Position numbers and translations under genes: made by a program | Part shown: in pieces, positions 1 to 9,643 of the stretch | Numbering within the stretch: the stretch's first letter is position 1 | Layout of the letters: every line of letters starts with the position of its first letter | The notes under the pieces: generated by a model | Told to the model about the DNA's origin: nothing | Seen by the model: only the letters and a program-made list of their open reading frames with translations | Databases searched by the model: none | Assembly (NCBI GenBank): GCA_016219645.1 | Contig: JACRLR010000015.1 | Coordinates: 102,455-166,454, forward strand | DNA length: 64,000 bases | From: Nitrospirota bacterium | GTDB lineage: Bacteria; Nitrospirota; Nitrospiria; Nitrospirales; Nitrospiraceae | Reading direction: 5' to 3'

Positions 1-1
1 T

Positions 2-226
2 CAGCCCGGGATGGATGCCTGTCATGCAGCGGAACTCTACAGAAAACTGGAAGAGAAGGTCTTGCCCTGTTTTTATAAGGAGCGTGAACGATTTACCGAG
101 ATCATGCGGCACGCGATTGCATTGAACGGAGCGTTTTTCAATACGCAGCGCATGGTCACCCAGTATCTCCACAATGCCTATCGATTGGGGGAGGCACACA
201 TGCCGCAAAGACAGGGATCGACGTGA
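2..226 (+). CDS. glgP: Alpha-glucan (glycogen) phosphorylase, C-terminal end (5' partial)
   Basis: The gene enters from the left edge; only the last ~74 codons are present. The visible tail (LYRKLEEKVLPCFY near its start, then MRHAIALNGAFFNTQRMV) matches the C-terminal end of the long GlgP-type alpha-glucan phosphorylases, in which FNTQRM(V/L) is a conserved segment close to the end. Those enzymes release glucose-1-phosphate from glycogen in the cytoplasm using pyridoxal phosphate. The cofactor lysine and catalytic residues lie outside the window. The call rests on this tail alone; the frame is open to the window edge, so no start can be chosen. Confidence 0.75.
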   Translation, partial: QPGMDACHAAELYRKLEEKVLPCFYKERERFTEIMRHAIALNGAFFNTQRMVTQYLHNAYRLGEAHMPQRQGST

Positions 227-586
227 GGGGTACTGTGAGTGAGCCTGCGCAATCCCGCCGTACCATAAGATTCCGATTGATCAAGTAGGCATTATGCAGG
301 GTAGAACCACAATGACGCAGGGAGAATCCCTGTTCGCTGTGACAAAGATTTTATGGGAGTTGAGCTGCCCAAACCGCTGTGAAAAGCATGCCGTCATTTG
401 GCGCAAAACTCCCCACAGAAGTTACCCGTTCTGTTGCACAACGGGTCAAAATGGTCCTTGGCTGTGGCTTATAGGGAGAGTAGGGGGGTCTATGTCTTGC
501 AGAATTGAAGCATGTGACGCTGCGAGCCGGTGGTCATCACGAGCGAGCGGTGCACACAATCACACTCTACAAACAAGGAGGTTCGT
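227..586. other. Non-coding interval upstream of the PepSY gene
   Basis: No credible gene is seen. It holds a perfect 7-bp hairpin (ACCCGTT 424-430, AACGGGT 440-446, 9-nt loop) without a T-run, and a G-tract motif at 478-489 described separately. The open frame at 294-590 has no family resemblance and runs into the ribosome binding site of the next gene. Confidence 0.5.
478..489 (+). promoter_or_regulatory. GAGTAGGGGGGT motif, possible regulator site
   Basis: The same 12-mer occurs at 38207-38218. Both copies lie 80-100 bp upstream of a gene with a strong ribosome binding site (PepSY protein; CBS protein). A six-base G-tract flanked by A/T resembles sites bound by the CsoR/RcnR/FrmR family (known operators contain C4-C6 tracts), but two copies are little evidence and no such regulator gene is seen here. 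Confidence 0.25.
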
Positions 587-955
587 ATGAAACAGTTATT
601 CGGAATGATGGTCCTGGCGCTCGGCGCCATGTTGGTGCTGAACGGTCCTGCCTGGAGCGATCAGAAAGGCAAGGGAAAGAAAGATGAATCGAAAGAGACG
701 GTTGAAATGGCCGCGGCGGCCAAGGTGACGATCGATCAGGCGATCAAGACGGCGACAGAAAAAATACCGGGCAAGGTCGTCGAGGCCGAACTGGAGAAGA
801 AACACGGTATGCTTGTGTGGGAAGTCGAAGTCGTCACGGCCGAGAACAAGGTGATGGAGGTGCACATCGATGCGGAGTCCGGAGCCGTAATCGATGTGGA
901 GGAAGAGAAACCGGAAAAAGACATGAAGCGTGAGCGAAAGCAGGAACACAAATAG
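587..955 (+). CDS. Secreted PepSY-domain protein
   Basis: A 122-residue protein. The start at 587 is set by AAGGAGG at 575-581; upstream in-frame starts lack one. Residues 1-24 form a signal peptide (MKQLFGMMVLALGAM, cleavage after PAWS). A Lys/Glu-rich linker follows, then a PepSY domain at about 45-105 (VTIDQAIKTATEKIPGK...LVWEVEVVTAENK...VHIDAESGAVIDVE), and a very charged tail. PepSY domains are periplasmic modules thought to inhibit peptidases or bind partners; no enzymatic residues are visible. It stands alone between GlgP and a cation antiporter. Domain call is good, function unknown. Confidence 0.8.
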   Translation: MKQLFGMMVLALGAMLVLNGPAWSDQKGKGKKDESKETVEMAAAAKVTIDQAIKTATEKIPGKVVEAELEKKHGMLVWEVEVVTAENKVMEVHIDAESGAVIDVEEEKPEKDMKRERKQEHK

Positions 956-1307
956 GAACACAAGCCCTGGGCGAACAGAGCGGTCGACAGAACTACTAGA
1001 AAACGTTTTCGCGCGTCGGGGTCTGCCCCTGGGGTAGCCATGGGCTCGGCTGCTGGTTGCTCGATTCTCCCGCATTCCGCGCCTACACGCGTCGATAACT
1101 CCTGAATTCTTCTGAAAAGAAGATGTGAAGGCGCCCGCTCCTTCATCCCCGGCCAATTCGCAGAATCGCTGCATCCATGCTATCGCGGATTCCGGCGTCG
1201 CTTCGATCAAGTTGCGACTCGTGGTAGGTGTCGCCAAAGGTGGCACGGCGGGCCCTCTGTTCGGTGTTGGTCGTGAGGATGACGCGTCGCGAAAAAGGAG
1301 AGGGCCG
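956..1307. other. Non-coding interval upstream of the cation antiporter
   Basis: About 350 bp without a supportable gene. The antiporter frame stays open upstream to 1125, but that extension is not hydrophobic and does not resemble the family. A short palindrome (AAAACGTTTT) lies near 999-1008; no promoter consensus is convincing. Confidence 0.5.
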
Positions 1308-2333
1308 ATGGTTTGGGGTGAAGGGCTCGTGCCCTGGGCGATCTTTCTGCTAAGCGCAGCAGTGATCGTCTATGCCGGGACAAAACTATCCCGTTATGGC
1401 GACGAGATTGCGAAACTCACCGGTTTGGGTGGGTTGTGGATCGGCGTCGTTGTGATGGCGGGTGCGACCTCGCTTCCGGAAATCTTCACGACCGTCAGCG
1501 CCGGGTGGCTGAATACGCCGGATCTTGCGGCCGGCAATCTGTTCGGCGCCGGCATGAGCAACATGCTGACACTCGGCCTGATCGATCTCCTTCATCGGCA
1601 GAAGCGAATCTGGCAACAGGCTGCGCTGGGACACACGCTCACCGCCGCGCTGGCGATGGCGTTGACGGGTCTTGGTGCGTTCTTCGTGCTGCTGAACGTC
1701 AATGTGACCCATGTCGGCGTGGGGCTCGGGAGTCTCACGCTCTTTCTCTTATATGTGTTGGGGATGAGACTCGTCTTTCGGCAAGAGGATATGGAGCGTC
1801 GCCAGCGGGAACAGGACGTGGTGGTTGCACAAACTCTCGTCACACAGGATGCCGTCAGCCGACGGGTTGAGTTGCGTCGCGCCGTCATCGGCTTCTCGCT
1901 CAGCGCGCTTGCCTTGCTCGTGGCCGCCCCACTTTTGGCCTGGTCCGCTGAACGGATTGCCGAAGAGACCGGCACCAGCGCCACGTTTATCGGCACGTCG
2001 CTAGTCGCCATCACGACTTCCTTGCCGGAACTGGTGGTGGCGATCGCCGCGGTGCGATTGGGTGCGTTCGATCTTGCCGTGGGAAATCTCTTCGGAAGCA
2101 ATGCCTTCAACATGGCGGCGTTCTTGTTCGCCGATCTGGCCTATCGCGACGGCGGCTTGCTGGACAGCGTGAGTTCCGCCCACGCCTTCACTGCGCTCTG
2201 GTCCATCCTGATGATGAACATCGGCCTGATGGGGATTATCTATCGAGCCGAGAAACGGTTTATGTTGATGGAGCCGGATGGACTGCTGATGGTCGTCAGC
2301 TATGTGTTGGGTTTGTGGCTGTTGTTTCGATGA
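1308..2333 (+). CDS. Sodium/calcium exchanger (CaCA) family membrane protein
   Basis: A 341-residue integral membrane protein with about ten hydrophobic segments in two homologous halves. Each half carries an alpha-repeat signature: GATSLPEIFTTVSA with AAGNLFGAGMSNM near the N-terminus, and TSLPELVVAIAAV with AVGNLFGSNAFNM in the second half. The conserved Glu and Asn of these repeats bind the cations in known CaCA exchangers. Start at 1308 because AAGGAGA lies just upstream. Likely swaps Ca2+ or another cation for H+ or Na+ across the inner membrane. The next gene, 14 bp downstream, is a Ca2+-type ATPase, which supports a calcium role. Ion specificity is inferred. Confidence 0.85.
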   Translation: MVWGEGLVPWAIFLLSAAVIVYAGTKLSRYGDEIAKLTGLGGLWIGVVVMAGATSLPEIFTTVSAGWLNTPDLAAGNLFGAGMSNMLTLGLIDLLHRQKRIWQQAALGHTLTAALAMALTGLGAFFVLLNVNVTHVGVGLGSLTLFLLYVLGMRLVFRQEDMERRQREQDVVVAQTLVTQDAVSRRVELRRAVIGFSLSALALLVAAPLLAWSAERIAEETGTSATFIGTSLVAITTSLPELVVAIAAVRLGAFDLAVGNLFGSNAFNMAAFLFADLAYRDGGLLDSVSSAHAFTALWSILMMNIGLMGIIYRAEKRFMLMEPDGLLMVVSYVLGLWLLFR

Positions 2334-2347
2334 AGGATTGAGGGGAA

Positions 2348-5206
2348 ATGGAACCACGAAATGATGCGGTTGCCGTGAGGCCCTGGCACGCAATATCGGC
2401 CGACGCGCTGGCGCTGGACCTGCGCACACATCCCGAAGCCGGGCTTGGTGCGGACGAAGCCGGCCGTCGACAACAGAGTGAGGGGTTCAACGAACTGCCC
2501 GAAGCTCCCCCACCGTCACTGGTGAAGCTGTTTCTTTCTCAGTTCACGAGCGTCATTGTCTGGGTGTTGATCGGGGCGGCGGTCATCTCCGGTCTCCTGG
2601 AAGACTGGCTCGATGCGGCGGCCATCCTGGCCATCGTGCTGCTCAACGGAATTCTTGGATTTGTCCAGGAGTTTCGGGCTGAGCGATCGTTGGCGGCGCT
2701 GCGAAAAATGTCCGTGGCGACGGCCCGGGTCGTTCGCGACGGGATTGTGCTGTCGATTCCCGCACGGGAATTAGCGCGAGGGGATTTGATCCTCCTCGAA
2801 GCAGGCGACCGTATCCCTGCCGATGCCCGGCTGATCTACACGACGAATTTCCAGACGCAGGAGGCCTCGCTGACCGGCGAATCGACGCCGGTTCAGAAGC
2901 ATGCGGGCGTCATGGCCGGAACCGACGTCCCGCTCGCCGAGCGGACGAACATGGCCTTTATGGGGACTATTGCGGTGTCCGGGAAAGCCAGGGCTCTTGT
3001 CGTCGCGACTGCTGTGCACACCGAGTTGGGGCGGGTCGCCGCGATGATCCAGAAAGCCACGGAAGCTGAGCGGGCGGAAACTCCCTTGCAGCGCCGGCTT
3101 GAACAATTCGGCTATACGCTGCTGTGGCTGGCTCTGGCGGTTGTGACCGTCGTGTTTGCGTTGGGCTATCTGCGGGGCGAGCCGGCTGTCCTGATGCTGT
3201 TGACGGCGGTGAGTCTGGCGGTGGCCGCTGTTCCGGAAGGGCTCCCCGCCGTCGTGACGATCACGCTGGCCCTGGGCGTCACCCGCATGGTGAAACGCCA
3301 TGCTCTGATCCGCAAGCTGCCTGCGGTCGAAACACTCGGATCCGCCACGGTCATCTGTTCCGACAAGACCGGCACGCTCACCAAGAACGAAATGACGGTG
3401 ACGAGGTTGTTTGCTGGAGACCGGGTGTTCGAGGTGACGGGCGAAGGGTATGAGCCGATCGGCGAAATCCGTGAGGCGTTAGGCGTCAGGCGTGAAGGGA
3501 CTTGGGAAGGCGGCGATGGTCAATTGTCATCGGTCACTGATCAATTGGACCACACTTCTGAGCATCCTTCACGCCTTACCCCTTACGCCTCACGCCTCAC
3601 CTCTGGCGACCCCTTACGCCTCACGCCTCACGCCTCACGTCTGCCATCAGGCTTGCGTGAGCTGCTGACGGCGGCAGTCCTTTGCAATGGTGCGACGCTG
3701 CGGCAGGAGGAGGGAACGTGGAAAATGTTGGGCGATCCGACGGAAGGGGCCTTGCTGGTTGCGGCGGCGAAAGCAGCGCTGACGATCGACAGATTCGCTT
3801 CGACCTATTGCTTTCTTGGAGAGGTGCCGTTTGATCCTGAGCGCAAGATGATGACGATCGTGCGGCAGACACCAGACGGTTCGGTCGCCTATGTCAAAGG
3901 CGCGCCGGATGTGTTGTTGCGGCACTGTACGCATCGGCTGGCCATGGACGGCACGACCGAACCGATCACAGAATCGATTCGTACCGCCATCCTCGATGCG
4001 AATGCATCGTTCGCGCATCAGGCGTTGCGTGTGCTGGCAATGGCCCATCGGCGATTGGATGGGGAACCCAAGGTCTATCGGGCGCAAGACCTGGAGGACC
4101 GGCTGGTGTTTCTTGGGCTTGCGGCCATGAAAGACCCGCTGCGGCCGGAGGCGAAAGCCGCCGTCCAGGCCTGCCACGATGCCGGTATCAGGACCGTGAT
4201 GATTACGGGAGATCATCAGGATACGGCGGTGGCGATTGCAGAAGAACTCAGGGGGGTGAAGGAATCGATACGGTCGCTGTCCGGCATGGAACTCGATCGC
4301 TTGTCCGATGAAGAACTGGTCAAGACCGTGGACCAGGTGGCGGTCTACGCGAGGGTTTCGGCGGAGCATAAGCTGCGTATCGTCAAAGCCTGGAAGGCGC
4401 AGGGCGCCATCGTGGCCATGACGGGGGACGGGGTGAACGATGCACCGGCAGTCAAAGCCGCGGATATCGGCGTCGCGATGGGGATAACCGGAACCGATGT
4501 CACGAAAGAGGCCGCCGACATGGTGGTGACGGACGATAATTTTGCCTCGATCGCCGCGGCCGTGGAAGAAGGTCGCGGCATCTTCGACAATATCCGCAAG
4601 ACCATCTATTTTCTCTTGTCGTGCAATGTCAGCGAGGTGCTGGTCATGTTATTTGCGACATTGATCGGGCTTCCGTTGCCCCTGTTGCCGATCCAAATTC
4701 TGTGGATGAATCTCGTGACGGACGGATTTCCTGCCCTGGCTCTGGCGGTGGATCCCAAGTCGCCCGATCTGATGAAGCAGCCGCCCCGCCGACCGGAGGC
4801 TCGGTTGTTGGACGGCGGCACACTCCTGGCTATCGGGGCGCAAGGGGTTATGTTGAGCGCGATCGCGTTGGGGGCATTCGCCTATAGCCTCTATGGTCTC
4901 CATCAAGAAGTCGAGCAGGCGAGGGCCGTTGCATTTACCGTGATGGTCGTCGCGCAATTGGTACATGCGTTCAACTGCCGAAGTGAACGATGGTCTCTGT
5001 TCCAAGTTGGTCTGTGGACCAATCGTCCACTCCTCTTGGCCTTTACGCTCTCTCTTGGGACTCAGGTTGTCGTGCTCACCGTCCCAGCGGTCTCGACGAT
5101 CTTCAAGGTTGTCCCGCTCCCGATTGAAGACTGGGCGCTGATGGGAGCGATGGGTCTGCTGCCGTTCGTAATCATGGAGGGAATCAAGTTGCTGCGGAGA
5201 CCATGA
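2348..5206 (+). CDS. Cation-transporting P-type ATPase, Ca2+ (P2A) type
   Basis: A 952-residue pump. In order: N-terminal cation ATPase domain; M1-M2; actuator domain with LTGES; M4 with PEGLPA; phosphorylation motif [11 protein letters not shown]; nucleotide-binding domain; hinge [16 protein letters not shown]; then M5-M10. The PEGLPA Glu in M4 and NLVTDG in M6 match the Ca2+-binding pattern of SERCA-like pumps, so Ca2+ export is likely. RBS GAGGGGAA precedes the start. Between the phosphorylation site and the rest of the N-domain (about residues 377-434) lies a low-complexity insert made of word-repeat DNA (see 3476-3650), which explains the length above the usual ~900. The reading frame is intact, so the pump may still work. 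Confidence 0.9.
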   Translation: MEPRNDAVAVRPWHAISADALALDLRTHPEAGLGADEAGRRQQSEGFNELPEAPPPSLVKLFLSQFTSVIVWVLIGAAVISGLLEDWLDAAAILAIVLLNGILGFVQEFRAERSLAALRKMSVATARVVRDGIVLSIPARELARGDLILLEAGDRIPADARLIYTTNFQTQEASLTGESTPVQKHAGVMAGTDVPLAERTNMAFMGTIAVSGKARALVVATAVHTELGRVAAMIQKATEAERAETPLQRRLEQFGYTLLWLALAVVTVVFALGYLRGEPAVLMLLTAVSLAVAAVPEGLPAVVTITLALGVTRMVKRHALIRKLPAVETLGSATVICSDKTGTLTKNEMTVTRLFAGDRVFEVTGEGYEPIGEIREALGVRREGTWEGGDGQLSSVTDQLDHTSEHPSRLTPYASRLTSGDPLRLTPHASRLPSGLRELLTAAVLCNGATLRQEEGTWKMLGDPTEGALLVAAAKAALTIDRFASTYCFLGEVPFDPERKMMTIVRQTPDGSVAYVKGAPDVLLRHCTHRLAMDGTTEPITESIRTAILDANASFAHQALRVLAMAHRRLDGEPKVYRAQDLEDRLVFLGLAAMKDPLRPEAKAAVQACHDAGIRTVMITGDHQDTAVAIAEELRGVKESIRSLSGMELDRLSDEELVKTVDQVAVYARVSAEHKLRIVKAWKAQGAIVAMTGDGVNDAPAVKAADIGVAMGITGTDVTKEAADMVVTDDNFASIAAAVEEGRGIFDNIRKTIYFLLSCNVSEVLVMLFATLIGLPLPLLPIQILWMNLVTDGFPALALAVDPKSPDLMKQPPRRPEARLLDGGTLLAIGAQGVMLSAIALGAFAYSLYGLHQEVEQARAVAFTVMVVAQLVHAFNCRSERWSLFQVGLWTNRPLLLAFTLSLGTQVVVLTVPAVSTIFKVVPLPIEDWALMGAMGLLPFVIMEGIKLLRRP
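3476..3650. repeat. Family-A word repeat (GTGAGGCGT / ACGCCTCAC) inserted in frame in the ATPase gene
   Basis: The left arm reads GCGTTAGGCGTCAGGCGTG and is answered by a longer right arm made of repeated TTACGCCTCACGCCTCAC words; the arms are inverted relative to each other. The same words occur between genes at 7243-7385, 8297-8320, 14160-14325, 31604-31725, 36332-36400, 44287-44311 and elsewhere. Here the repeat lies inside the nucleotide-binding domain and keeps the frame, encoding a Ser/Arg/Leu/Thr-rich stretch. Confidence 0.8.
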
Positions 5207-5265
5207 ACGTGCAAGTCTGTTCAAGAGAGTCGCAACAGCCGCTCGGCGTTGCAGAAAGGAACAGG

Positions 5266-6390
5266 ATGAAGAACAAGCCGATCAACGAGCCAGGTCCCGC
5301 CCTCTTAGCGAAGCCCTCTTTCCAACGGCTCATCGATCTGTTGCACAAACAGGGCTATCGAGTTCTGGGTCCCACCTTGCGCGACGGCGCAGTGGTGTGG
5401 GACACGATCCGTCAGATCTCGGATCTGCCGGTCGGCTGGCGCGATGTGCAGGAACCGGGTCGCTATCGGTTAGAGGATACCGGCTCAGCCCAGATCTTCG
5501 GTGTCGTGCATGGGCCGCAATCGCTCAAGCCCTTGACCTTCACGCCCCGCGAGCCGCTGCTCCAGATTGAACGAACGAAGGACGGATTCACTGTACGGCC
5601 GACGCTCCCCCGGGAGGAGAAGATCGCTGTGTTGGGGGCTCGCGCCTGCGATCTCGCCGGACTGGCCATCCAGGATCATATTTTCCTGAAAGACCGCTAT
5701 GCGGATCCATACTATGAAGCCCGCCGCAAGGGGCTCCTTGTCATCGCGGTGAACTGCACTCGCGCGCTAGCCACGTGTTTCTGCGCCTCGATGGAGACCG
5801 GACCGCGAGCAACCAGCCGGTTCGATCTTGTGTTGACGGAATTGGATGACGTGTTCCTGATCGAAGCGGGCAGCGGGGCCGGCCGTGGAGTTCTCGCGGA
5901 GTTGTCGTTGCCCGCTGCGTCGCAGGAGCTGGGCACAGACGCCGCACGTCGCATCGATGTCTGCGCCCAAAGCCAAGTCAGACGCTTAGATCGGTCGCGC
6001 CTGCCGCAGGCGCTCTATGATGCGCATGAACATCCACGGTGGGATGATGTGGCGGCGCGTTGTCTTGCCTGCGGGAACTGTACGATGGTCTGCCCGACTT
6101 GCTTCTGCCACCAGGCGGAGGAGCCGGCGGACCTCACGCAGCAGTATAGTGAGCACCTCAGATTATGGGATTCCTGTTTCACCCAGGAGCATGGGTATAT
6201 TCATGGCAAGAACATTCGCCCGACGACCAAGGACCGGTACCGCATGTGGCTCACGCATAAGTTGGCCTCCTGGATCGACCAGTTTGGAACGTCCGGCTGC
6301 GTAGGCTGCGGGCGCTGTATCACCTGGTGTCCGGTCGGGATCGACCTGACCGAAGAGTTGCCGGCGCTTCTAACCCTGGCTCGACTATGA
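5266..6390 (+). CDS. hydB: Group 3b [NiFe] hydrogenase (sulfhydrogenase) beta subunit, iron-sulfur
   Basis: A 374-residue cytoplasmic electron-transfer subunit. Near the C-terminus are two [4Fe-4S] motifs of the HydB/4Fe-4S dicluster type: CLACGNCTMVCPTCFCH and, ~90 residues later, CVGCGRCITWCPVGID. The N-terminal ~270 residues match the sulfhydrogenase beta/AsrA-like region (ILGARACDLAGLAIQD-type segment). In Pyrococcus and Thermococcus this subunit, with the gamma subunit, gives the enzyme its NAD(P)H and sulfur reductase activity. Start 5266 has AAAGGA upstream; an in-frame ATG at 5203 overlaps the ATPase stop and is less likely. First gene of the hydrogenase operon; overlaps hydG by ATGA. 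Confidence 0.85.
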   Translation: MKNKPINEPGPALLAKPSFQRLIDLLHKQGYRVLGPTLRDGAVVWDTIRQISDLPVGWRDVQEPGRYRLEDTGSAQIFGVVHGPQSLKPLTFTPREPLLQIERTKDGFTVRPTLPREEKIAVLGARACDLAGLAIQDHIFLKDRYADPYYEARRKGLLVIAVNCTRALATCFCASMETGPRATSRFDLVLTELDDVFLIEAGSGAGRGVLAELSLPAASQELGTDAARRIDVCAQSQVRRLDRSRLPQALYDAHEHPRWDDVAARCLACGNCTMVCPTCFCHQAEEPADLTQQYSEHLRLWDSCFTQEHGYIHGKNIRPTTKDRYRMWLTHKLASWIDQFGTSGCVGCGRCITWCPVGIDLTEELPALLTLARL

Positions 6391-7244
6391 ACGGCGTCGC
6401 AAATCGGCAGTCCCAGAACCCTTACGAGATCCAGCCGGCGACGATCGTCGAGAAGATCTCGGAGGCGGAGGACATCGAGACATTCCGTTTGCGCTTCATC
6501 AATCAGGCGACGCGGCGCGGGTTCCGGTTTGCGCCGGGACAATTCAACATGGTCTATGCCTTCGGCGTGGGTGAAGTGGCGATTTCGATTGTCTCCGATC
6601 CCGGCCAGCCTGGACTGCTGGATCACACGATCCGGGTGATTGGGCGGGTCACGAAGGCGATCGGGCGCCTGAAGCCGGGTGATGTCTTGGGCCTCCGCGG
6701 GCCGTATGGGGTGGGGTGGCCGCTGGATGAAGCCCGCGACAAGGATGTCATCATCGTGACCGGTGGGTTGGGTTGCGCACCGGTAGTCGGCGCCATTGAA
6801 TACATCTTCCGGAGGCGCGATCAGTATGGTGCCGTCAAGATTTTGCACGGGGTGAAGACCCCCCACGATCTGCTCTATCGCGCTCGGTTCGACGCCTGGC
6901 GACGGCATCCCAATACCGAGGTGTTGCTGACGAGCGACCAGCCGGATAAGACCTGGGCTTACCACGTCGGCGTGGTGACGGACCTGTTTGAGCAGGTGTC
7001 GCTTGATCCGGCCAAGAGCATGGTCCTGATGTGCGGGCCGGAGATCATGATGCGTTTGGGCGCGCCGATCTTGATGCGGCGCGGGATTCCGGCGACCGCG
7101 CTCTACGTGTCGCTCGAACGGCATATGGAGTGCGGTATCGGTTTGTGCGGCCATTGTCAGTTGGGGCCCTACTTTCTGTGCAAGGATGGTCCGGTCATGC
7201 GGTACGACCGGGCAGCGCCGTGGTTGGGACGAACAGGGGTGTAG
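6387..7244 (+). CDS. hydG: Group 3b [NiFe] hydrogenase gamma subunit, FAD/NAD(P)-binding
   Basis: A 285-residue flavoprotein of the ferredoxin-NADP reductase fold, translationally coupled to hydB through ATGA. RFAPGQFNMVY lies in the FAD-binding barrel; VTGGLGCAPVVGAIEYI is the NAD(P)-binding glycine motif; MCGPEIMMR is the typical nucleotide-domain segment; and the C-terminal CGIGLCGHCQLG plus a later Cys binds a [2Fe-2S] cluster. It passes electrons between NAD(P)H and the hydrogenase dimer. Upstream in-frame starts fall inside hydB and are rejected. Very good match to the HydG/HyhG family. Confidence 0.88.
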   Translation: MNGVANRQSQNPYEIQPATIVEKISEAEDIETFRLRFINQATRRGFRFAPGQFNMVYAFGVGEVAISIVSDPGQPGLLDHTIRVIGRVTKAIGRLKPGDVLGLRGPYGVGWPLDEARDKDVIIVTGGLGCAPVVGAIEYIFRRRDQYGAVKILHGVKTPHDLLYRARFDAWRRHPNTEVLLTSDQPDKTWAYHVGVVTDLFEQVSLDPAKSMVLMCGPEIMMRLGAPILMRRGIPATALYVSLERHMECGIGLCGHCQLGPYFLCKDGPVMRYDRAAPWLGRTGV

Positions 7245-7385
7245 CTCGTGAAGCGTAAGGGGTGAGGGGTGGCGTGTTACAGAGGAAACGCGGCACGATG
7301 AATGATGAACGATGGATTTGTGGATCCAGCCATTCAGTACCCCGCGTGAAATGACGCCTAACTCCTGACGCCTCACGAGAAGGTC
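7243..7385. repeat. Family-A word repeat between hydG and hydD
   Basis: The left arm is GTGAAGCGTAAGGGGTGAGG and the inverted right arm (near 7354-7378) reads GACGCCTAACTCCTGACGCC. It fills the only sizeable gap inside the structural part of the hydrogenase operon and overlaps the end of hydG. It may form a hairpin in the mRNA between the diaphorase and hydrogenase subunits. Confidence 0.65.
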
Positions 7386-7401
7386 TGGACGAGCGAGACA
7401 T

Positions 7402-8241
7402 ATGGAAAGGCAGAAAGAAACCACGACGCCTGTTCGGCCCCGATTGGGTATATTCAAGTTCACCTCCTGCGACGGCTGTCAGCTCAGCATCTTGAATCTG
7501 GAAGATGACCTGCTCACCTTGGGACAGGTCCTGGACATCTCCTACTTTCCGGAAGCTTCGAGCGATATGAGAGCAGGTCCATATGACATCGCGCTGGTCG
7601 AAGGTTCGATCACCACGCCTGAGGATACGCATCGGATCCTGTCCGTGCGGGAGCAGGCCAAGGTCCTGATCACGATCGGGGCCTGCGCCACGGCCGGGGG
7701 GATTCAAGCGTTGCGCAACTGGGCCGACGTCGAGGCCTTCAAGCGCGTGGTCTATCCCAATCCGCAGTACATCGAGAGCCTCACCGCTTCGACGCCGATC
7801 TCGGAACATGTGCGCGTGGACTTCGAGCTCTGGGGCTGTCCGATCGATAGGGGGCAACTATTGAGACTGCTCACCGATTTGTCAGCCGGTGTGCAATCGA
7901 GGCTGCCCTCTCATCCGGTCTGTGTAGACTGCAAACGACGCGGGATCGTCTGCGTGATGGTCGCGAAGGGAATTCCTTGCCTGGGGCCTGTTACGCGCAC
8001 TGGCTGCGGGGCGATTTGTCCGGGCATGGGGCGGGACTGTTACGGCTGCTTCGGGCCGGCAGAGGGTTCCGTCCTGGGGCCGGGGGTCCCCCCGAATACA
8101 GCCTCGCTCGCGAAGCAGTTTCATCATGGGCTTCAGCTCATTCCAGTCGAAGTGCTGCGGCGGTTTCGTGGGATCAACGGCTCCGTCAAACCATTCCGGG
8201 AGGAGAGCCAGGTGTGGGAACGTCTAGGCCGTGACGAGTAG
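7402..8241 (+). CDS. hydD: Group 3b [NiFe] hydrogenase small (delta) subunit
   Basis: A 279-residue small subunit without a Tat signal, so cytoplasmic. Proximal cluster ligands are visible: CDGCQLSILN at the N-terminus, GACATAGGIQ, and WGCPIDRGQ. A Cys-rich C-terminal region (CVDCKRRGIVC, CLGPVTRTGCGAICPG, CYGCFGP) supplies the medial and distal [4Fe-4S] clusters, a pattern of group 3 enzymes. It carries electrons from the NiFe site in HydA to HydG/HydB. It follows the word repeat and precedes hydA by ~85 bp. High confidence. Confidence 0.9.
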   Translation: MERQKETTTPVRPRLGIFKFTSCDGCQLSILNLEDDLLTLGQVLDISYFPEASSDMRAGPYDIALVEGSITTPEDTHRILSVREQAKVLITIGACATAGGIQALRNWADVEAFKRVVYPNPQYIESLTASTPISEHVRVDFELWGCPIDRGQLLRLLTDLSAGVQSRLPSHPVCVDCKRRGIVCVMVAKGIPCLGPVTRTGCGAICPGMGRDCYGCFGPAEGSVLGPGVPPNTASLAKQFHHGLQLIPVEVLRRFRGINGSVKPFREESQVWERLGRDE

Positions 8242-8327
8242 GGGGCCGGCTCCCTCCGTCGCCTCTGGGCTGAGGAGGGTGCCCGTCCCGGTGCGACTTG
8301 AAGCGTGACGTGTGAGGAGTGAAGGGG

Positions 8328-9629
8328 ATGGCTGAAGAGAAACACAAGGCCAGAACGATTGCGATCAATACCATCGCCAGGGTGGAGGGTGAAGGAGCGT
8401 TGCGCGTCACGGTGACGGACGGTCTCGTGCAGGACGTGGAGCTGAGGATCTTTGAACCGCCGCGGTTCTTTGAGGCGTTCTTGCAAGGCAGGCACTACGA
8501 CGAGGTGACGGACATTGTGGCGCGGATCTGTGGCATCTGTCCGGTCGCCTACCAGATGAGCGCGGTCCATGCGTTGGAGCAGATCTTCGGCGTCGAGGTG
8601 ACCGGCTCGTTGCGGGACCTGCGAAGACTGATCTACTGCGGCGAATGGATCGAGAGCCACGCGTTGCACGTCTATATGCTGCAGGCGCCGGATTTCCTCG
8701 GCTATGACAGCGGCATCGCGATGGCGAAGGACCACGCGGATATGGTCACCCGTGGTCTGCGGCTCAAAAAAGCGGGCAATGCCATCATGACGTTGCTGGG
8801 TGGCCGTTCCGTGCATCCCGTCTCGGTGAAGGTCGGCGGGTTTTCGCGGGTGCCGCGGCGACGCGAGTTGGAGGGTCTCAAAGACGAACTGCTGTGGGCG
8901 CGCGATGCGGCGGTTGCGACGGTCCGCTGGGTGGCGGGCTTTGAGTATCCTGATTTTCTGCCCGATTCCCTGTTCGTCGCGCTCCGTGCTTCCGGCGAGT
9001 ATCCCTTCAACGAAGGGCAGATCGTCTCCAGCAACGGTCTGCAAATCTCAGCGACCGAGTTCGAGCGGCATTTTGCCGAACAGCAGGTATCCTATTCCAA
9101 TGCCCTCCACTGTACGCTGCATGGATCGCCCTATCTCGTCGGGCCGCTGGCACGTCTGAACTTCAACCACGATCATCTCTCGCCGCTGGCCAGGCAGATC
9201 CTGGCCGGCACCGGACTGACGCTGCCCCTGCGCAATCCCTTTCACGGGATCATTGCCCGCTCGGTGGAAATTCTTTACGCGTTGGAGGAATCGTTGCGGC
9301 TGATCGAACTGTACGACCCGCCACCCTCGCCCTCCGTGGCGGTCGTCGTTCGACCGGGCAGCGGGACAGCCTGCACCGAAGCGCCACGCGGTATCCTCTA
9401 CCATCGGTACAGGGTGGATGCGGACGGGATCATCCGCGAAGCCAAGATTGTTCCACCGACCTCGCAGAACCAGGGTCGAATCGAACAGGATCTTCGCCTG
9501 TTCATGCCTCGCCTGTTGAACCTTCCCGACAAGGAAGCGGCGCTCGCCTGCGAACGGGTAATCCGGTGCTACGATCCTTGTATTTCTTGCGCCACGCATT
9601 TCTTGCGATTGGAAATTGAACGCGAATAA
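8328..9629 (+). CDS. hydA: Group 3b [NiFe] hydrogenase large (alpha) subunit
   Basis: A 433-residue catalytic subunit. The N-terminal NiFe ligands are CGIC (Cys68 and Cys71) and the C-terminal motif is DPCISCATH (Cys418, Cys421, His424). Nine residues follow the His (FLRLEIERE), the peptide that the maturation protease should remove after nickel insertion. Start ATG at 8328, with GAGGAG and AAGGGG upstream, is preferred over GTG at 8319. Group 3b enzymes reversibly couple H2 to NADP(H) and can reduce sulfur or polysulfide. An intact L2 motif argues for a working enzyme. The protease gene follows by 14 bp. Confidence 0.92.
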   Translation: MAEEKHKARTIAINTIARVEGEGALRVTVTDGLVQDVELRIFEPPRFFEAFLQGRHYDEVTDIVARICGICPVAYQMSAVHALEQIFGVEVTGSLRDLRRLIYCGEWIESHALHVYMLQAPDFLGYDSGIAMAKDHADMVTRGLRLKKAGNAIMTLLGGRSVHPVSVKVGGFSRVPRRRELEGLKDELLWARDAAVATVRWVAGFEYPDFLPDSLFVALRASGEYPFNEGQIVSSNGLQISATEFERHFAEQQVSYSNALHCTLHGSPYLVGPLARLNFNHDHLSPLARQILAGTGLTLPLRNPFHGIIARSVEILYALEESLRLIELYDPPPSPSVAVVVRPGSGTACTEAPRGILYHRYRVDADGIIREAKIVPPTSQNQGRIEQDLRLFMPRLLNLPDKEAALACERVIRCYDPCISCATHFLRLEIERE

Positions 9630-9643
9630 GAACCAAACAGACC

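Noticed and set aside
294..590. Open frame upstream of the PepSY gene
   Set aside because: No ribosome binding site or family resemblance, and it covers the AAGGAGG of the real gene.
3560..3650. Possible CRISPR-like array (repeated ACGCCTCAC words)
   Set aside because: Units are ~10 bp, directly adjoining, with no unique spacers and no cas genes; they are word repeats inside a coding frame.
3166..4369. Several antisense frames opposite the Ca2+-type ATPase
   Set aside because: They lack motifs and ribosome binding sites and lie wholly within a strongly conserved gene.
6201..7463. Long antisense open frame (420 codons, minus strand) opposite hydG
   Set aside because: Mirror of a GC-rich coding frame; it has no family motif, while the plus strand encodes a clear flavoprotein with ATGA coupling.
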